5,740 nucleotides of DNA. Origin: an uncultured Lachnospiraceae bacterium. Its GTDB lineage: Bacteria > Bacillota_A > Clostridia > Lachnospirales > Lachnospiraceae. Positions 1-5,740 of this stretch are shown one piece after another. Position 1 is the first letter of the stretch. Each line of letters begins with the position of its first letter. Both the position numbers and the translations under genes were made by a program. The notes under the pieces were generated by a model. The model was not told where the DNA came from, ran no database searches, and saw nothing but the letters and a program-made list of their open reading frames with translations. The stretch is taken from positions 1 to 5,740 of the forward strand of contig CAMOFS010000119.1 of the NCBI GenBank assembly GCA_946613735.1, in the 5' to 3' direction.

Positions 1-573
1 CCTTGTGACAGTCTCTTCAAGCGTCTCGCCTATCTCTGTAAAGCCTGCCACCAACGCATTATGCGCATAACCCCTGCGATATCTGGTAATAAGGATCCTG
101 TCTTTGTTTTTCACACCTATTATGACCGCCGGGTTGATCCGGGGATATATCCTCTTGTGACAGGCCGGACAGTCTAAGGCACGCTCATCCGAAGCCAAAG
201 TAAGGGGGGTTCCGCAGACTCCGCAGAAACGGTTATCCGTATACCATCCGGCCAAATGATATGCCGTAAAGGCCGCAAAAACCTCCGTTTTTTCCTCCAG
301 GACAAGATCCCTTATTTCCCGCAGGGAGTAAAAAGAAAAGCCCTCCTGAGCATCCTTTTTTTCAAGATCCAGAAAATACTTATCATCATCTATTGAAAAG
401 AGGTAGATGAGATCCTCATCTTCTGCACACCTGGGAAAGATGAGGTGTTTTTTTGCCTCATCCTGCCCGCAAAGGATCCTGCCATCATCGTACCGTATGA
501 CTATGTCTCCCTCATAAGCCTTTGTTTCCTTATGCGAATTGTTAAACCTGTGGGGAAAAATATCCTGCAACAT
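1..573 (-). CDS. nudC: NAD+/NADH pyrophosphatase NudC (Zn-ribbon Nudix hydrolase), 3' part cut off by window edge
   Basis: This is the first 191 codons of a NudC-type Nudix hydrolase; the family usually has about 260-280 residues, so the C-terminal part lies beyond position 1. The family splits NAD(H) into NMN(H) and AMP, and E. coli NudC also removes NAD caps from RNA. Seen in the translation: a divergent N-terminal domain beginning MLQDIFPHRF; a zinc ribbon with Cys117-x2-Cys120 and Cys135-x2-Cys138; the linker YPRINPAVIIGV (about 143-154); then the start of the Nudix box, Gly177 to Arg191 (GFTEIGETLEETVTR), matching G-x5-E-x7-R. The REUxEExGU end of the box and the SQPWPFPxS motif that separates NudC from other Nudix enzymes are not in the window. 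The ATG at 573 is chosen because GAGG lies 7 bases upstream. It follows cobT by 13 bases and probably shares its transcript. Family assignment is secure; substrate specificity is inferred from the zinc ribbon plus Nudix layout. Confidence 0.9.
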   Translation of the reverse strand, partial: MLQDIFPHRFNNSHKETKAYEGDIVIRYDDGRILCGQDEAKKHLIFPRCAEDEDLIYLFSIDDDKYFLDLEKKDAQEGFSFYSLREIRDLVLEEKTEVFAAFTAYHLAGWYTDNRFCGVCGTPLTLASDERALDCPACHKRIYPRINPAVIIGVKNKDRILITRYRRGYAHNALVAGFTEIGETLEETVTR

Positions 574-580
574 AAAACTA

Positions 581-584
581 CCTC
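581..584 (-). promoter_or_regulatory. Ribosome binding site of nudC
   Basis: On the minus strand GAGG is followed by 7 bases (TAGTTTT) and then the ATG at 573. It sits in the 13-base gap after the cobT stop codon. It fixes the nudC start and contrasts with cobT, which has no such site. Confidence 0.75.
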
Positions 585-586
585 AA

Positions 587-1651
587 TTAAAACCTTTCGT
601 AGGAATCTATCCCTATTCCCTTAAATCGTGTTCCTTCCCTGTACAGTCTCATGCACACATCCAAAAGCGGCATTAAAAGCACCGCTCCGGTGCCCTCTCC
701 CAGAGCCAATCCGGCATCTATGGGTGCGGTATATGCTAGTTCAGACATGATACGCCGTCCCATGGGCTCGGCCGGTCTGTGGGATGCAACACAATGATCA
801 CGTATTCCGGGGCAGAGCATTTTTGCAACCAGAATGGCAGAAAGTGTGATAAGTCCGTCCGCAACGACCGGCACCCTGCGCCTGGCTCCCTCAATAACAG
901 CTCCCGTCATCCCCGCTATATCATATCCTCCAAAAACTGACAAAACCTCTATCACATCATTCCTGTCAAAATCGTAGTGACTCAGCGCTTTTTTTATGAT
1001 CTCCTTCTTATGAACCAAAAGCTCGTCACTAAGCCCCGCACCACGTCCCACATGATCATTTGGCTCAAGGTCTAATAGTGCACAACTTAACGCCGTAGCC
1101 GTACTGGTATTGCCGATGCCCATCTCTCCAAGCAAAAGCAGGCCGCATCCCTCATCTATGGCCATATCTGCCATACCGATACCGGCTTCTATGGCGGCGT
1201 AGGTCTCCGACTCGGTCATGGCAGGCTCTATGTAAAAATCCCTTGTTCCCTCACGGATACGCCTGTATTCTATCCCCTCCACGGGCTCACCCATCATGCC
1301 GATATCCACAGCCAGCACATTCACACCGGCCTGTTTTGCCATGACGCATACCGTAGACGTGTCTTTTGCTATGGCCTCGGCAACCGCATGGGTAACGCTG
1401 CTATCCGTCTGGGTAACGCCTTCCCCGGTGATGCCGTTATCCGCAATGAAAACAAGCAGGGTCCTTTTGTCCGTTTCGGGAAGACTTTTGCCCTGTATGC
1501 CACCGATTCTTGCCACAAGGCGCTCCATATCCCCCAAACCGTCAATGGGCTTGGCGATGGAATCCCACTGTGACATCACATCGTCATAGGTCTTTTTATC
1601 AAAAGGAGCAATGTCCTCACATATTTTTTTCAATGATCCCTTATCCATCAT
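587..1651 (-). CDS. cobT: Nicotinate-nucleotide--dimethylbenzimidazole phosphoribosyltransferase CobT
   Basis: Complete 354-residue protein, the usual CobT length. The cytoplasmic enzyme transfers phosphoribosyl from nicotinate mononucleotide to 5,6-dimethylbenzimidazole (or another base), giving alpha-ribazole phosphate for the lower ligand of cobamides. Seen: SIAKPIDGLGDME (31-43), matching the family KPxGSLGxLE; ADNGITGEGVT (70-80), where Salmonella has DHG and clostridial proteins often have DNG; GEMGIGNTSTA (175-185) with Glu176; VGRGAGL (201-207); GGYDIAGMTG (241-250); and LGEGTGA (317-323), whose Glu319 corresponds to the catalytic Glu317 of Salmonella. The start is the ATG at 1651, or the adjacent ATG at 1648. 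Neither has a Shine-Dalgarno sequence, and a promoter ends 7 bases upstream, suggesting a leaderless mRNA. A TTG at codon 7 with AAGGGA 3 bases before it is a poor alternative. No cobU, cobS or cobC is visible nearby. Function is secure; the base activated in vivo cannot be read from sequence. Confidence 0.96.
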   Translation of the reverse strand: MMDKGSLKKICEDIAPFDKKTYDDVMSQWDSIAKPIDGLGDMERLVARIGGIQGKSLPETDKRTLLVFIADNGITGEGVTQTDSSVTHAVAEAIAKDTSTVCVMAKQAGVNVLAVDIGMMGEPVEGIEYRRIREGTRDFYIEPAMTESETYAAIEAGIGMADMAIDEGCGLLLLGEMGIGNTSTATALSCALLDLEPNDHVGRGAGLSDELLVHKKEIIKKALSHYDFDRNDVIEVLSVFGGYDIAGMTGAVIEGARRRVPVVADGLITLSAILVAKMLCPGIRDHCVASHRPAEPMGRRIMSELAYTAPIDAGLALGEGTGAVLLMPLLDVCMRLYREGTRFKGIGIDSYERF

Positions 1652-1658
1652 ATTTCGT

Positions 1659-1687
1659 ATTTTAGGCCAAACTGTATAATTTGTAAA
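1659..1687 (-). promoter_or_regulatory. Predicted sigma-A-type promoter for cobT-nudC
   Basis: Reading the minus strand, TTTACA (1687-1682) matches the -35 consensus TTGACA at 5 of 6 positions. A spacer of exactly 17 bases follows, then TAAAAT (1664-1659), matching TATAAT at 5 of 6. The -10 box ends 7 bases before the cobT ATG at 1651, placing transcription start at or within a base or two of that A. The -35 box begins 3 bases past the T-run of the trp terminator, so the spacer between operons carries both elements without overlap. No operator or riboswitch is recognisable, and there is almost no room for a 5' untranslated region. This is a prediction from sequence only. Confidence 0.68.
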
Positions 1688-1689
1688 TT

Positions 1690-1719
1690 AAAAAGCTCCG
1701 GCAGACTCCGAAGCTTTTT
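1690..1719 (-). terminator. Rho-independent terminator of the trp operon
   Basis: The transcript (minus strand) forms a 12-bp stem, AAAAAGCUUCGG pairing with CCGGAGCUUUUU, with one U-G wobble and a 6-base loop (AGUCUG). The stem ends in its own U-run, followed by AAUUU. It starts 6 bases after the trpA stop codon. The lower stem is A-U pairs, so it could also act weakly on plus-strand transcripts, but no plus-strand gene is present. Confidence 0.88.
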
Positions 1720-1725
1720 CATATT

Positions 1726-2502
1726 CTATGCGGCTTTTATAGCATCCGTTATTTCTTTTACATACTTCCCCACATATTCCGGGGCTTTTTTCCCATACTC
1801 GGCAAGGATCTTTATTATTGCGGATCCTATTATGGCTCCGTCAGAAATGGCGGACATTTTTGCAGCCTGCTCAGGGGTCGATATCCCAAAGCCTATGGCG
1901 CATGGGACGTCCGTATTCTCTCTGACCAAAGAGACCATCGCATCCAGATCCGTGGTGATCTCGTTTCTGATCCCGGTGACGCCAAGGCTTGATACAATGT
2001 AGATAAAGCCTTCTGCATCCCTGGCAATGCTTGCGATACGGTCATTAGAGGTCGGCGCTATAAGCGATATCAGCTCCACACCGTAGCTCCGGCAGGCTGG
2101 TGCAAATTCATCCTTTTCCTCAAAGGGAAGATCCGGCAGGATCAGGCCATCAATACCCGTCTCCCTACACAAACCCAAAAACCTGTCCATACCATAGGAA
2201 AACACCACATTGGCGTATGTCATGAACACCAGCGGTATGTCGGTCTCCTTCCTTAGATTGCGAACCATATCAAAGATCTTATCCGTGGTCACCCCTCCGG
2301 TAAGCGCGCGAAGGTTCGCATTCTGGATCACCGGGCCCTCTGCAGTTGGATCCGAAAAAGGAATACCAAGCTCTATGATATCCGCTCCGTTTCTTACCAT
2401 CTCAAGGACACATTCCCTGGTAGTTTCAAGGTCCGGATCCCCGCAGGTGATAAAGGGGATAAATACTTTTTTATCCTTAAATGCTTCACTTATCCTACTC
2501 AT
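1726..2502 (-). CDS. trpA: Tryptophan synthase alpha subunit TrpA
   Basis: Complete 258-residue TIM-barrel protein (enterobacterial TrpA has 268). It cleaves indole-3-glycerol phosphate to indole and glyceraldehyde 3-phosphate and passes indole through a tunnel to TrpB in the alpha2-beta2 complex. Seen: FITCGDPD (17-24); [15 protein letters not shown] (43-57) with catalytic Glu44, matching Glu49 of Salmonella; LPDLPFEE (122-129), the loop 2 region; [11 protein letters not shown] (171-181), the mobile loop 6 with Thr176; and the phosphate-binding segments GFG (204-206) and GS (226-227). The residue matching Salmonella Asp60 is Glu55. The protein contains no tryptophan. The ATG at 2502 lies inside the 3' end of trpB (8-base overlap), preceded by a strong ribosome binding site. 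It is the last gene of the operon, and the terminator begins 6 bases after its TAG stop. Confidence 0.97.
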   Translation of the reverse strand: MSRISEAFKDKKVFIPFITCGDPDLETTRECVLEMVRNGADIIELGIPFSDPTAEGPVIQNANLRALTGGVTTDKIFDMVRNLRKETDIPLVFMTYANVVFSYGMDRFLGLCRETGIDGLILPDLPFEEKDEFAPACRSYGVELISLIAPTSNDRIASIARDAEGFIYIVSSLGVTGIRNEITTDLDAMVSLVRENTDVPCAIGFGISTPEQAAKMSAISDGAIIGSAIIKILAEYGKKAPEYVGKYVKEITDAIKAA

Positions 2503-3685
2503 TGATATCCTCCCCTCTGTATCGGGCTATGGCCGCACAGTCCTTGTCTCCGCGCCCGGATATTGTTATAACTATTATCTGGTCTTTTCCCATTGTCGGC
2601 GCCATCTTTTTCGCGTAAGCAACGGCATGGGCCGATTCTATGGCAGGTATTATGCCCTCTGTTTTCGCAAGATACTCAAAGGCACACACTGCTTCTTCAT
2701 CGGTAACGGGCACATACCTGGCACGCCCGGTATCATGCAGGTTCGCATGCTCAGGTCCTATCCCCGGATAGTCAAGCCCTGCCGAAATGGAGTATACCGG
2801 CGCTATCTGCCCATACTCATCCTGGCAAAAATATGACTTCATCCCATGGAAGATGCCCAGGCGCCCCGTATTTATGGTGGCGGCGGTCTCAAACCCGTCT
2901 ATTCCCCGTCCGGCAGCCTCGCAGCCTATAAGCTGTACCGACTCATCCTCTATAAAATGGTAGAAGCTTCCGATCGCATTGGATCCGCCTCCAACACAGG
3001 CGATAACGGCATCAGGAAGCCGCCCCTCCTTTTTTAGAAGCTGCTCTTTTATCTCTTTGGATATTACCGCCTGAAAATCCCTTACTATGGTGGGAAAAGG
3101 ATGGGGGCCCATGACTGATCCAAGGCAGTAATGAGTGTCGTCTATACGCGATGTCCACTCTCTCATGGCTTCAGACACAGCATCCTTAAGGGTGGCGGTA
3201 CCGGTGGTAACAGGGACAACCTCTGCGCCCAAAAGTCTCATACGGTATACATTAAGCGCCTGGCGCTTCGTATCCTCCTCGCCCATAAATACCACACATT
3301 CCATTCCCATAAGGGCCGCCGCAGTAGCCGTTGCCACCCCGTGTTGTCCGGCTCCGGTCTCCGCAATAAGTCTGGTCTTTCCCATTTTCTTTGCCAAAAG
3401 TGCCTGTCCTAAGACATTGTTTATCTTATGGGCCCCGGTGTGGTTTAGATCCTCTCGCTTCAGGTATATCTTTGCTCCTCCCAGATCCTCGGTCATCTTT
3501 TTTGCAAAGTACAGCCTCGAGGGCCTACCTGCATACTCGTTAAAAAGCTCGTTCAATTCCCTGTTAAAATCAGGATCGTCCTTGTAATGATCATAAGCTT
3601 TCTCCAGCTCTATCACTGCGTTCATCAAAGTCTCTGGTATATACTGTCCGCCGTGTATGCCGAAACGTCCTTTTTTATCTGACAT
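2495..3685 (-). CDS. trpB: Tryptophan synthase beta subunit TrpB
   Basis: Complete 396-residue PLP enzyme of the TrpB1 type (E. coli has 397). It condenses indole with L-serine to give tryptophan. Numbering runs almost in register with Salmonella Trp[10 protein letters not shown] places the Schiff-base Lys at 87; AETGAGQHG gives Glu109; GGGSN at 232-236 is the PLP phosphate cup; [11 protein letters not shown] gives Asp305 of the COMM region; SGRGDKD starts at Ser376, which contacts the pyridine nitrogen (Ser377 in Salmonella). All key residues are present. The ATG at 3685 is chosen because a perfect AGGAGG lies 6 bases upstream and the protein then begins MSDKKGRFG, as usual for the family. 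An in-frame TTG at 3703 would add six residues (MLRRLE) encoded by the ribosome binding site itself, so it is rejected. It overlaps trpF by 11 bases and trpA by 8. Confidence 0.98.
   Translation of the reverse strand: MSDKKGRFGIHGGQYIPETLMNAVIELEKAYDHYKDDPDFNRELNELFNEYAGRPSRLYFAKKMTEDLGGAKIYLKREDLNHTGAHKINNVLGQALLAKKMGKTRLIAETGAGQHGVATATAAALMGMECVVFMGEEDTKRQALNVYRMRLLGAEVVPVTTGTATLKDAVSEAMREWTSRIDDTHYCLGSVMGPHPFPTIVRDFQAVISKEIKEQLLKKEGRLPDAVIACVGGGSNAIGSFYHFIEDESVQLIGCEAAGRGIDGFETAATINTGRLGIFHGMKSYFCQDEYGQIAPVYSISAGLDYPGIGPEHANLHDTGRARYVPVTDEEAVCAFEYLAKTEGIIPAIESAHAVAYAKKMAPTMGKDQIIVITISGRGDKDCAAIARYRGEDINE
2509..2515 (-). promoter_or_regulatory. Ribosome binding site of trpA inside trpB
   Basis: Minus-strand GGGGAGG ends 6 bases before the trpA ATG and lies within the last codons of trpB (around Gly-Glu-Asp). 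It supports the start at 2502 and translational coupling between the two subunits, which are needed in equal amounts. Confidence 0.75.
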
Positions 3686-4277
3686 TTCTAACCTCCTCAA
3701 CAAATCTTTTCATTTTCATGGGATCCTTTTTCCCATCGGTCTCCAATCCGCTGCTTACATCGACTGCAAAAGGCTCCAGCTTTTCTATGGCATAGGCCAC
3801 GTTGTCCGAAGAAAGGCCTCCTGCCAGAAAATACGGCCTTTTGATGTCTTCCAAAAGCGCCCAGTCAAAGGTCTTGCCCGAACCTGCTCCCGAGTCGATC
3901 AGTACATAGTCAGCTGAAGAACCCATAACCTCATCGAGAATGCTTTTATCCTTTATCACAAAGGCCTTTATAATGGGCTTGTCAGTGTATTCCCTAAGCT
4001 TTTTTATGTATCCTTCATCCTCGTGGCCATGCAGCTGTATGACGTCTACGATCCCGGCATTGGCTATCTTTTCCACCGTATGAATATCAGCATCTAAAAA
4101 TACACCTGCAGCAAGCACTCTTTCGTCCAGAGCGCCCTTCAGCTTTTTTGCCCTTTCCTCAGATACATAACGGCGGCTCTTTTCCCAAAACACAAACCCG
4201 GTATAATCTGGCAACAGCTCATTGACCGTTTCTATATCTTCGTCTTGCCACATTCCGCAAAGTTTTATCTTTGACAT
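3675..4277 (-). CDS. trpF: Phosphoribosylanthranilate isomerase TrpF
   Basis: Complete 200-residue TIM-barrel enzyme of usual length, catalysing the Amadori rearrangement of N-(5-phosphoribosyl)anthranilate to CdRP. Seen: KLCGM (5-9) with the general base Cys7, at the same position as in Thermotoga Trp[14 protein letters not shown] (27-39), the F-x-SxRY segment; VIQLHGHE (79-86); [14 protein letters not shown] (126-139) with the general acid Asp128; [10 protein letters not shown] (151-160) and [10 protein letters not shown] (170-179), the two phosphate-binding loops; and GKKD (182-185). The ATG at 4277 is preceded by AAAGAGGGTGG, a purine-rich ribosome binding site that begins at the last base of the trpC stop codon; the genes are 13 bases apart. 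The 3' end overlaps trpB by 11 bases. It is a free-standing protein, not fused to TrpC as in E. coli. Confidence 0.97.
   Translation of the reverse strand: MSKIKLCGMWQDEDIETVNELLPDYTGFVFWEKSRRYVSEERAKKLKGALDERVLAAGVFLDADIHTVEKIANAGIVDVIQLHGHEDEGYIKKLREYTDKPIIKAFVIKDKSILDEVMGSSADYVLIDSGAGSGKTFDWALLEDIKRPYFLAGGLSSDNVAYAIEKLEPFAVDVSSGLETDGKKDPMKMKRFVEEVRNVR
3692..3697 (-). promoter_or_regulatory. Consensus ribosome binding site of trpB
   Basis: Minus-strand AGGAGG (GAGGAGG with the preceding G) is followed by TTAGAA and the ATG at 3685. The 6-base spacing and full match to the 16S tail decide the trpB start against the upstream in-frame TTG. The site lies inside the last codons of trpF. Confidence 0.85.
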
Positions 4278-4290
4278 AGTACCACCCTCT

Positions 4291-5073
4291 TTATACTATC
4301 TGGCTTTTTAGTTCCGAAAGCTTCTTTGCCTTGTCGGGCGCCCTCATAAGGCTCTCACCCACCAAAACCGCATCTACTCCAGCCTCGTACAGCTCTGCCA
4401 CATCCGAAGCCCCTTTTATACCGCTTTCCGCCACAAAGACCACTTCCTTTGGCACCAAAGACCTCAGATTTTTTGAATTTGCACTATCCACGGTAAAATC
4501 TTTAAGGTTTCTGTTATTTACCCCTATGATCTTTGCCTTACAGGAAAGTGCAGTCTCTATCTCCCCGGCGTCATGGACCTCCACCAGAGCAGAAAGCCCC
4601 AGGGATTCGGCTATATCTATATACTCCCTAAGCCTTGAATCTTCCAGGATACTTACGATCAAAAGCACTGCCGATGCTCCAAGAGTCCTGGCTTCAAATA
4701 TCATGTACTCATCAACCGTAAAGTCCTTCCGCAGGCAGGGGATGTGTACACGTTGGGCTATCTGCTTAAGGTACTCATCACTCCCGAGAAACCATTTCGG
4801 CTCGGTTAAAACCGATATGGCATCGGCTCCGGCGCTTTCGTACTCTGCCGCTATCTTCATATAGTCAAACTCCGGATCAATAAGCCCCTTTGACGGCGAA
4901 GCCTTTTTACATTCACATATAAATGACATACCTTCCTTTTTTACGGCATCCAAAAAGGAGGAATTTGCGGGAAAAGCTTCAGCAAGCCGCCTCATTTCTC
5001 CCGCATGTATGTTGCTTTTTCTTTCATTCACACGTACTTTTGCGTGTGCTGCAAGCTCATCCAGTATCGTCAT
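4291..5073 (-). CDS. trpC: Indole-3-glycerol-phosphate synthase TrpC
   Basis: Complete 260-residue TIM-barrel enzyme that decarboxylates and closes CdRP to indole-3-glycerol phosphate. The full set of active-site residues known from Sulfolobus IGPS is visible: Glu54 and Lys56 in [13 protein letters not shown] (51-63), Lys116 in LRKDF (114-118), Glu165 in LVEVHD (163-168), Asn186 in GVNNRNL (184-190), and Glu216-Ser217 in VAESGI (214-219). VLVGESLM (236-243) is the C-terminal phosphate loop. The helical N-terminal extension typical of IGPS (about 1-45) is present. The start at 5073 is the ATG of an ATGA overlap with the trpD stop, and a GAGG sits 10 bases upstream inside trpD, so translation is probably coupled. 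It is monofunctional, unlike the TrpC-TrpF fusion of enterobacteria. Confidence 0.97.
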   Translation of the reverse strand: MTILDELAAHAKVRVNERKSNIHAGEMRRLAEAFPANSSFLDAVKKEGMSFICECKKASPSKGLIDPEFDYMKIAAEYESAGADAISVLTEPKWFLGSDEYLKQIAQRVHIPCLRKDFTVDEYMIFEARTLGASAVLLIVSILEDSRLREYIDIAESLGLSALVEVHDAGEIETALSCKAKIIGVNNRNLKDFTVDSANSKNLRSLVPKEVVFVAESGIKGASDVAELYEAGVDAVLVGESLMRAPDKAKKLSELKSQIV

Positions 5074-5740
5074 CGATTACTTACCTCTATCATCTTATCT
5101 AAGGTTTCAAGTGCCTTTTTAGAATCAAGTATCTTTGAAGCAAGCTTTATACCATCGGCAATGGAGTCGGCTTTTTGGCCGATATAAAGTGATGCACCTG
5201 CATTCAACAAAACAGCGTCTCGCTTGGGTCCCTTCTCTCCGGACAGGATCGCCCTTGTAATCTCTGCGTTCTCCTGGGGAGTTCCTCCCTTGAGATCCTC
5301 CCTGCCACAGCGCGTAAGCCCAAAATCTTCGGGCTTTATTACATAGGATCTATACCATCCGTCCTTTATCTCACTTACGGTAGTGGGCGCAGACATTGAG
5401 ATCTCATCCAGCTTGTCCTGGCCGTATACCACCATGCCCCTTTTTACCCCGAGATCTATGAGCACCTGGGTAAGCGGATTTACAAGATATTCATCATAAA
5501 CGCCCAAAAGCTGCATTGTGGGATATGCGGGGTTGGTAAGCGGCCCTAAGATATTAAAGACGGTCCTGAAGCCAAGCTCCTTGCGGATGGCCCCCACATA
5601 CTTCATGGAGGTGTGGTATTTCTGTGCAAAGAAGAAGCACATCCCGGCCTCTTTTAACAGCTCCACACAACGATCGGGATCCTGCTGTATGTTGATCCCA
5701 AGCGCCTCCAGGCAATCAGCAGTGCCGCAAAGCGAGGAGG
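5070..5740 (-). CDS. trpD: Anthranilate phosphoribosyltransferase TrpD, 5' part beyond window edge
   Basis: The last 222 codons are present, about two thirds of a roughly 340-residue protein; the reading frame stays open to the right edge. The enzyme joins anthranilate and PRPP to give phosphoribosylanthranilate. Seen, numbering from the first full codon: [14 protein letters not shown] (1-14), equivalent to the PRPP-contacting S-x-x-G-x-AD loop; [12 protein letters not shown] (35-46); the Arg of [15 protein letters not shown] (56-70), matching the anthranilate-binding Arg164 of the Sulfolobus enzyme; KLDEIS (109-114), whose Asp-Glu pair matches the second Mg2+ site (Asp223-Glu224 there); [10 protein letters not shown] (149-158); and LNAGASLYI (178-186). 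The N-terminal GTGGD and NxST motifs would lie past the edge. It ends in a 4-base ATGA overlap with trpC. An internal GTG at 5666 is not a credible start because homologous sequence continues upstream of it. There is no fusion to TrpG at this end. Confidence 0.95.
   Translation of the reverse strand, partial: SSLCGTADCLEALGINIQQDPDRCVELLKEAGMCFFFAQKYHTSMKYVGAIRKELGFRTVFNILGPLTNPAYPTMQLLGVYDEYLVNPLTQVLIDLGVKRGMVVYGQDKLDEISMSAPTTVSEIKDGWYRSYVIKPEDFGLTRCGREDLKGGTPQENAEITRAILSGEKGPKRDAVLLNAGASLYIGQKADSIADGIKLASKILDSKKALETLDKMIEVSNR

Noticed and set aside
1675..1680. Perfect TATAAT on the plus strand in the trpA-cobT spacer.
   Set aside because: No -35-like hexamer lies 16-18 bases upstream, and no plus-strand gene follows. 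It is explained as chance in AT-rich sequence.
1652..1725. Possible cobalamin riboswitch upstream of cobT.
   Set aside because: The spacer is 74 bases, too short for a B12 riboswitch (about 200 bases), and is taken up by a terminator and promoter.
2210..2836. 208-codon open frame on the plus strand.
   Set aside because: It lies antisense to trpA and trpB, both certain, and its translation has no recognisable domain or family motif. It is a frame shadow.
3686..3703. Longer trpB starting at the in-frame TTG (3703), adding MLRRLE.
   Set aside because: The extra codons are the ribosome binding site AGGAGG itself. The ATG at 3685 has ideal spacing and gives the standard N-terminus and in-register Lys87.
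4331..4864. 177-codon open frame on the plus strand.
   Set aside because: Antisense to trpC throughout, Ser/Ala/Thr-rich low-information translation, no ribosome binding site of note. It is a frame shadow.
5727..5738. TrpD loop reads SSLCG, with Leu where E. coli and Sulfolobus have a PRPP-contacting Lys (SSKSG, SGKSG).
   Set aside because: From memory, Mycobacterium tuberculosis TrpD reads SSLSG at this place and is active, so Leu is a natural variant and not evidence of loss of function.
1..5740. A previously undescribed system, mobile element, CRISPR array or RNA gene.
   Set aside because: Every kilobase is occupied by recognisable housekeeping genes with intact motifs. No direct repeat arrays, inverted terminal repeats, transposase motifs or tRNA-like folds were seen.

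Overview
The window is a stretch of ordinary bacterial chromosome in which every supported gene lies on the minus strand. It holds the distal part of a tryptophan biosynthesis operon (trpD-trpC-trpF-trpB-trpA, read from high to low coordinates). A rho-independent terminator follows, then a second transcription unit with cobT (lower-ligand activation for cobamides) and the 5' part of a nudC-type NAD(H) pyrophosphatase gene. Protein flavour points to a Clostridia/Lachnospiraceae-like Firmicute: the clostridial-style DNG variant in Cob[11 protein letters not shown] in Trp[12 protein letters not shown] in TrpD, and a Zn-ribbon NudC. So do the purine-rich GAGG/AGGAGG ribosome binding sites, frequent ATA and AGG codons, and fairly balanced base composition. 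The family assignment is an inference and nothing here fixes genus or species.

Tryptophan operon (5740 down to 1726): trpD enters from the right edge, lacking its N-terminal part, and overlaps trpC by 4 bases (ATGA). trpC and trpF are 13 bases apart, trpF and trpB overlap by 11, and trpB and trpA overlap by 8. Such packing implies one mRNA with translational coupling. The products run from anthranilate + PRPP (TrpD) through PRA isomerisation (TrpF) and indole-glycerol phosphate formation (TrpC) to the TrpA2B2 tryptophan synthase. trpE/trpG and any leader or attenuator would lie beyond the right edge. Catalytic residues are intact by eye, except that the TrpA residue matching enterobacterial Asp60 is Glu.

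Intergenic 1652-1725: only 74 bases, but dense. A 12-bp hairpin with a U-tract closes the trp operon. Three bases past its T-run begins a near-consensus sigma-A promoter (TTTACA-17-TAAAAT), whose -10 box ends 7 bases before the first ATG of cobT. No Shine-Dalgarno sequence precedes that ATG, so cobT mRNA is predicted to be leaderless or nearly so.

cobT-nudC (1651 down to 1): cobT is complete. nudC follows after 13 bases with a good GAGG ribosome binding site and runs off the left edge at its Nudix box. The two enzymes are linked through pyridine nucleotides: NudC releases NMN from NAD(H), and CobT consumes nicotinate mononucleotide. No mobile element, CRISPR array, tRNA/rRNA, riboswitch or unfamiliar gene system was seen, and no gene-free stretch exceeds 300 bases.
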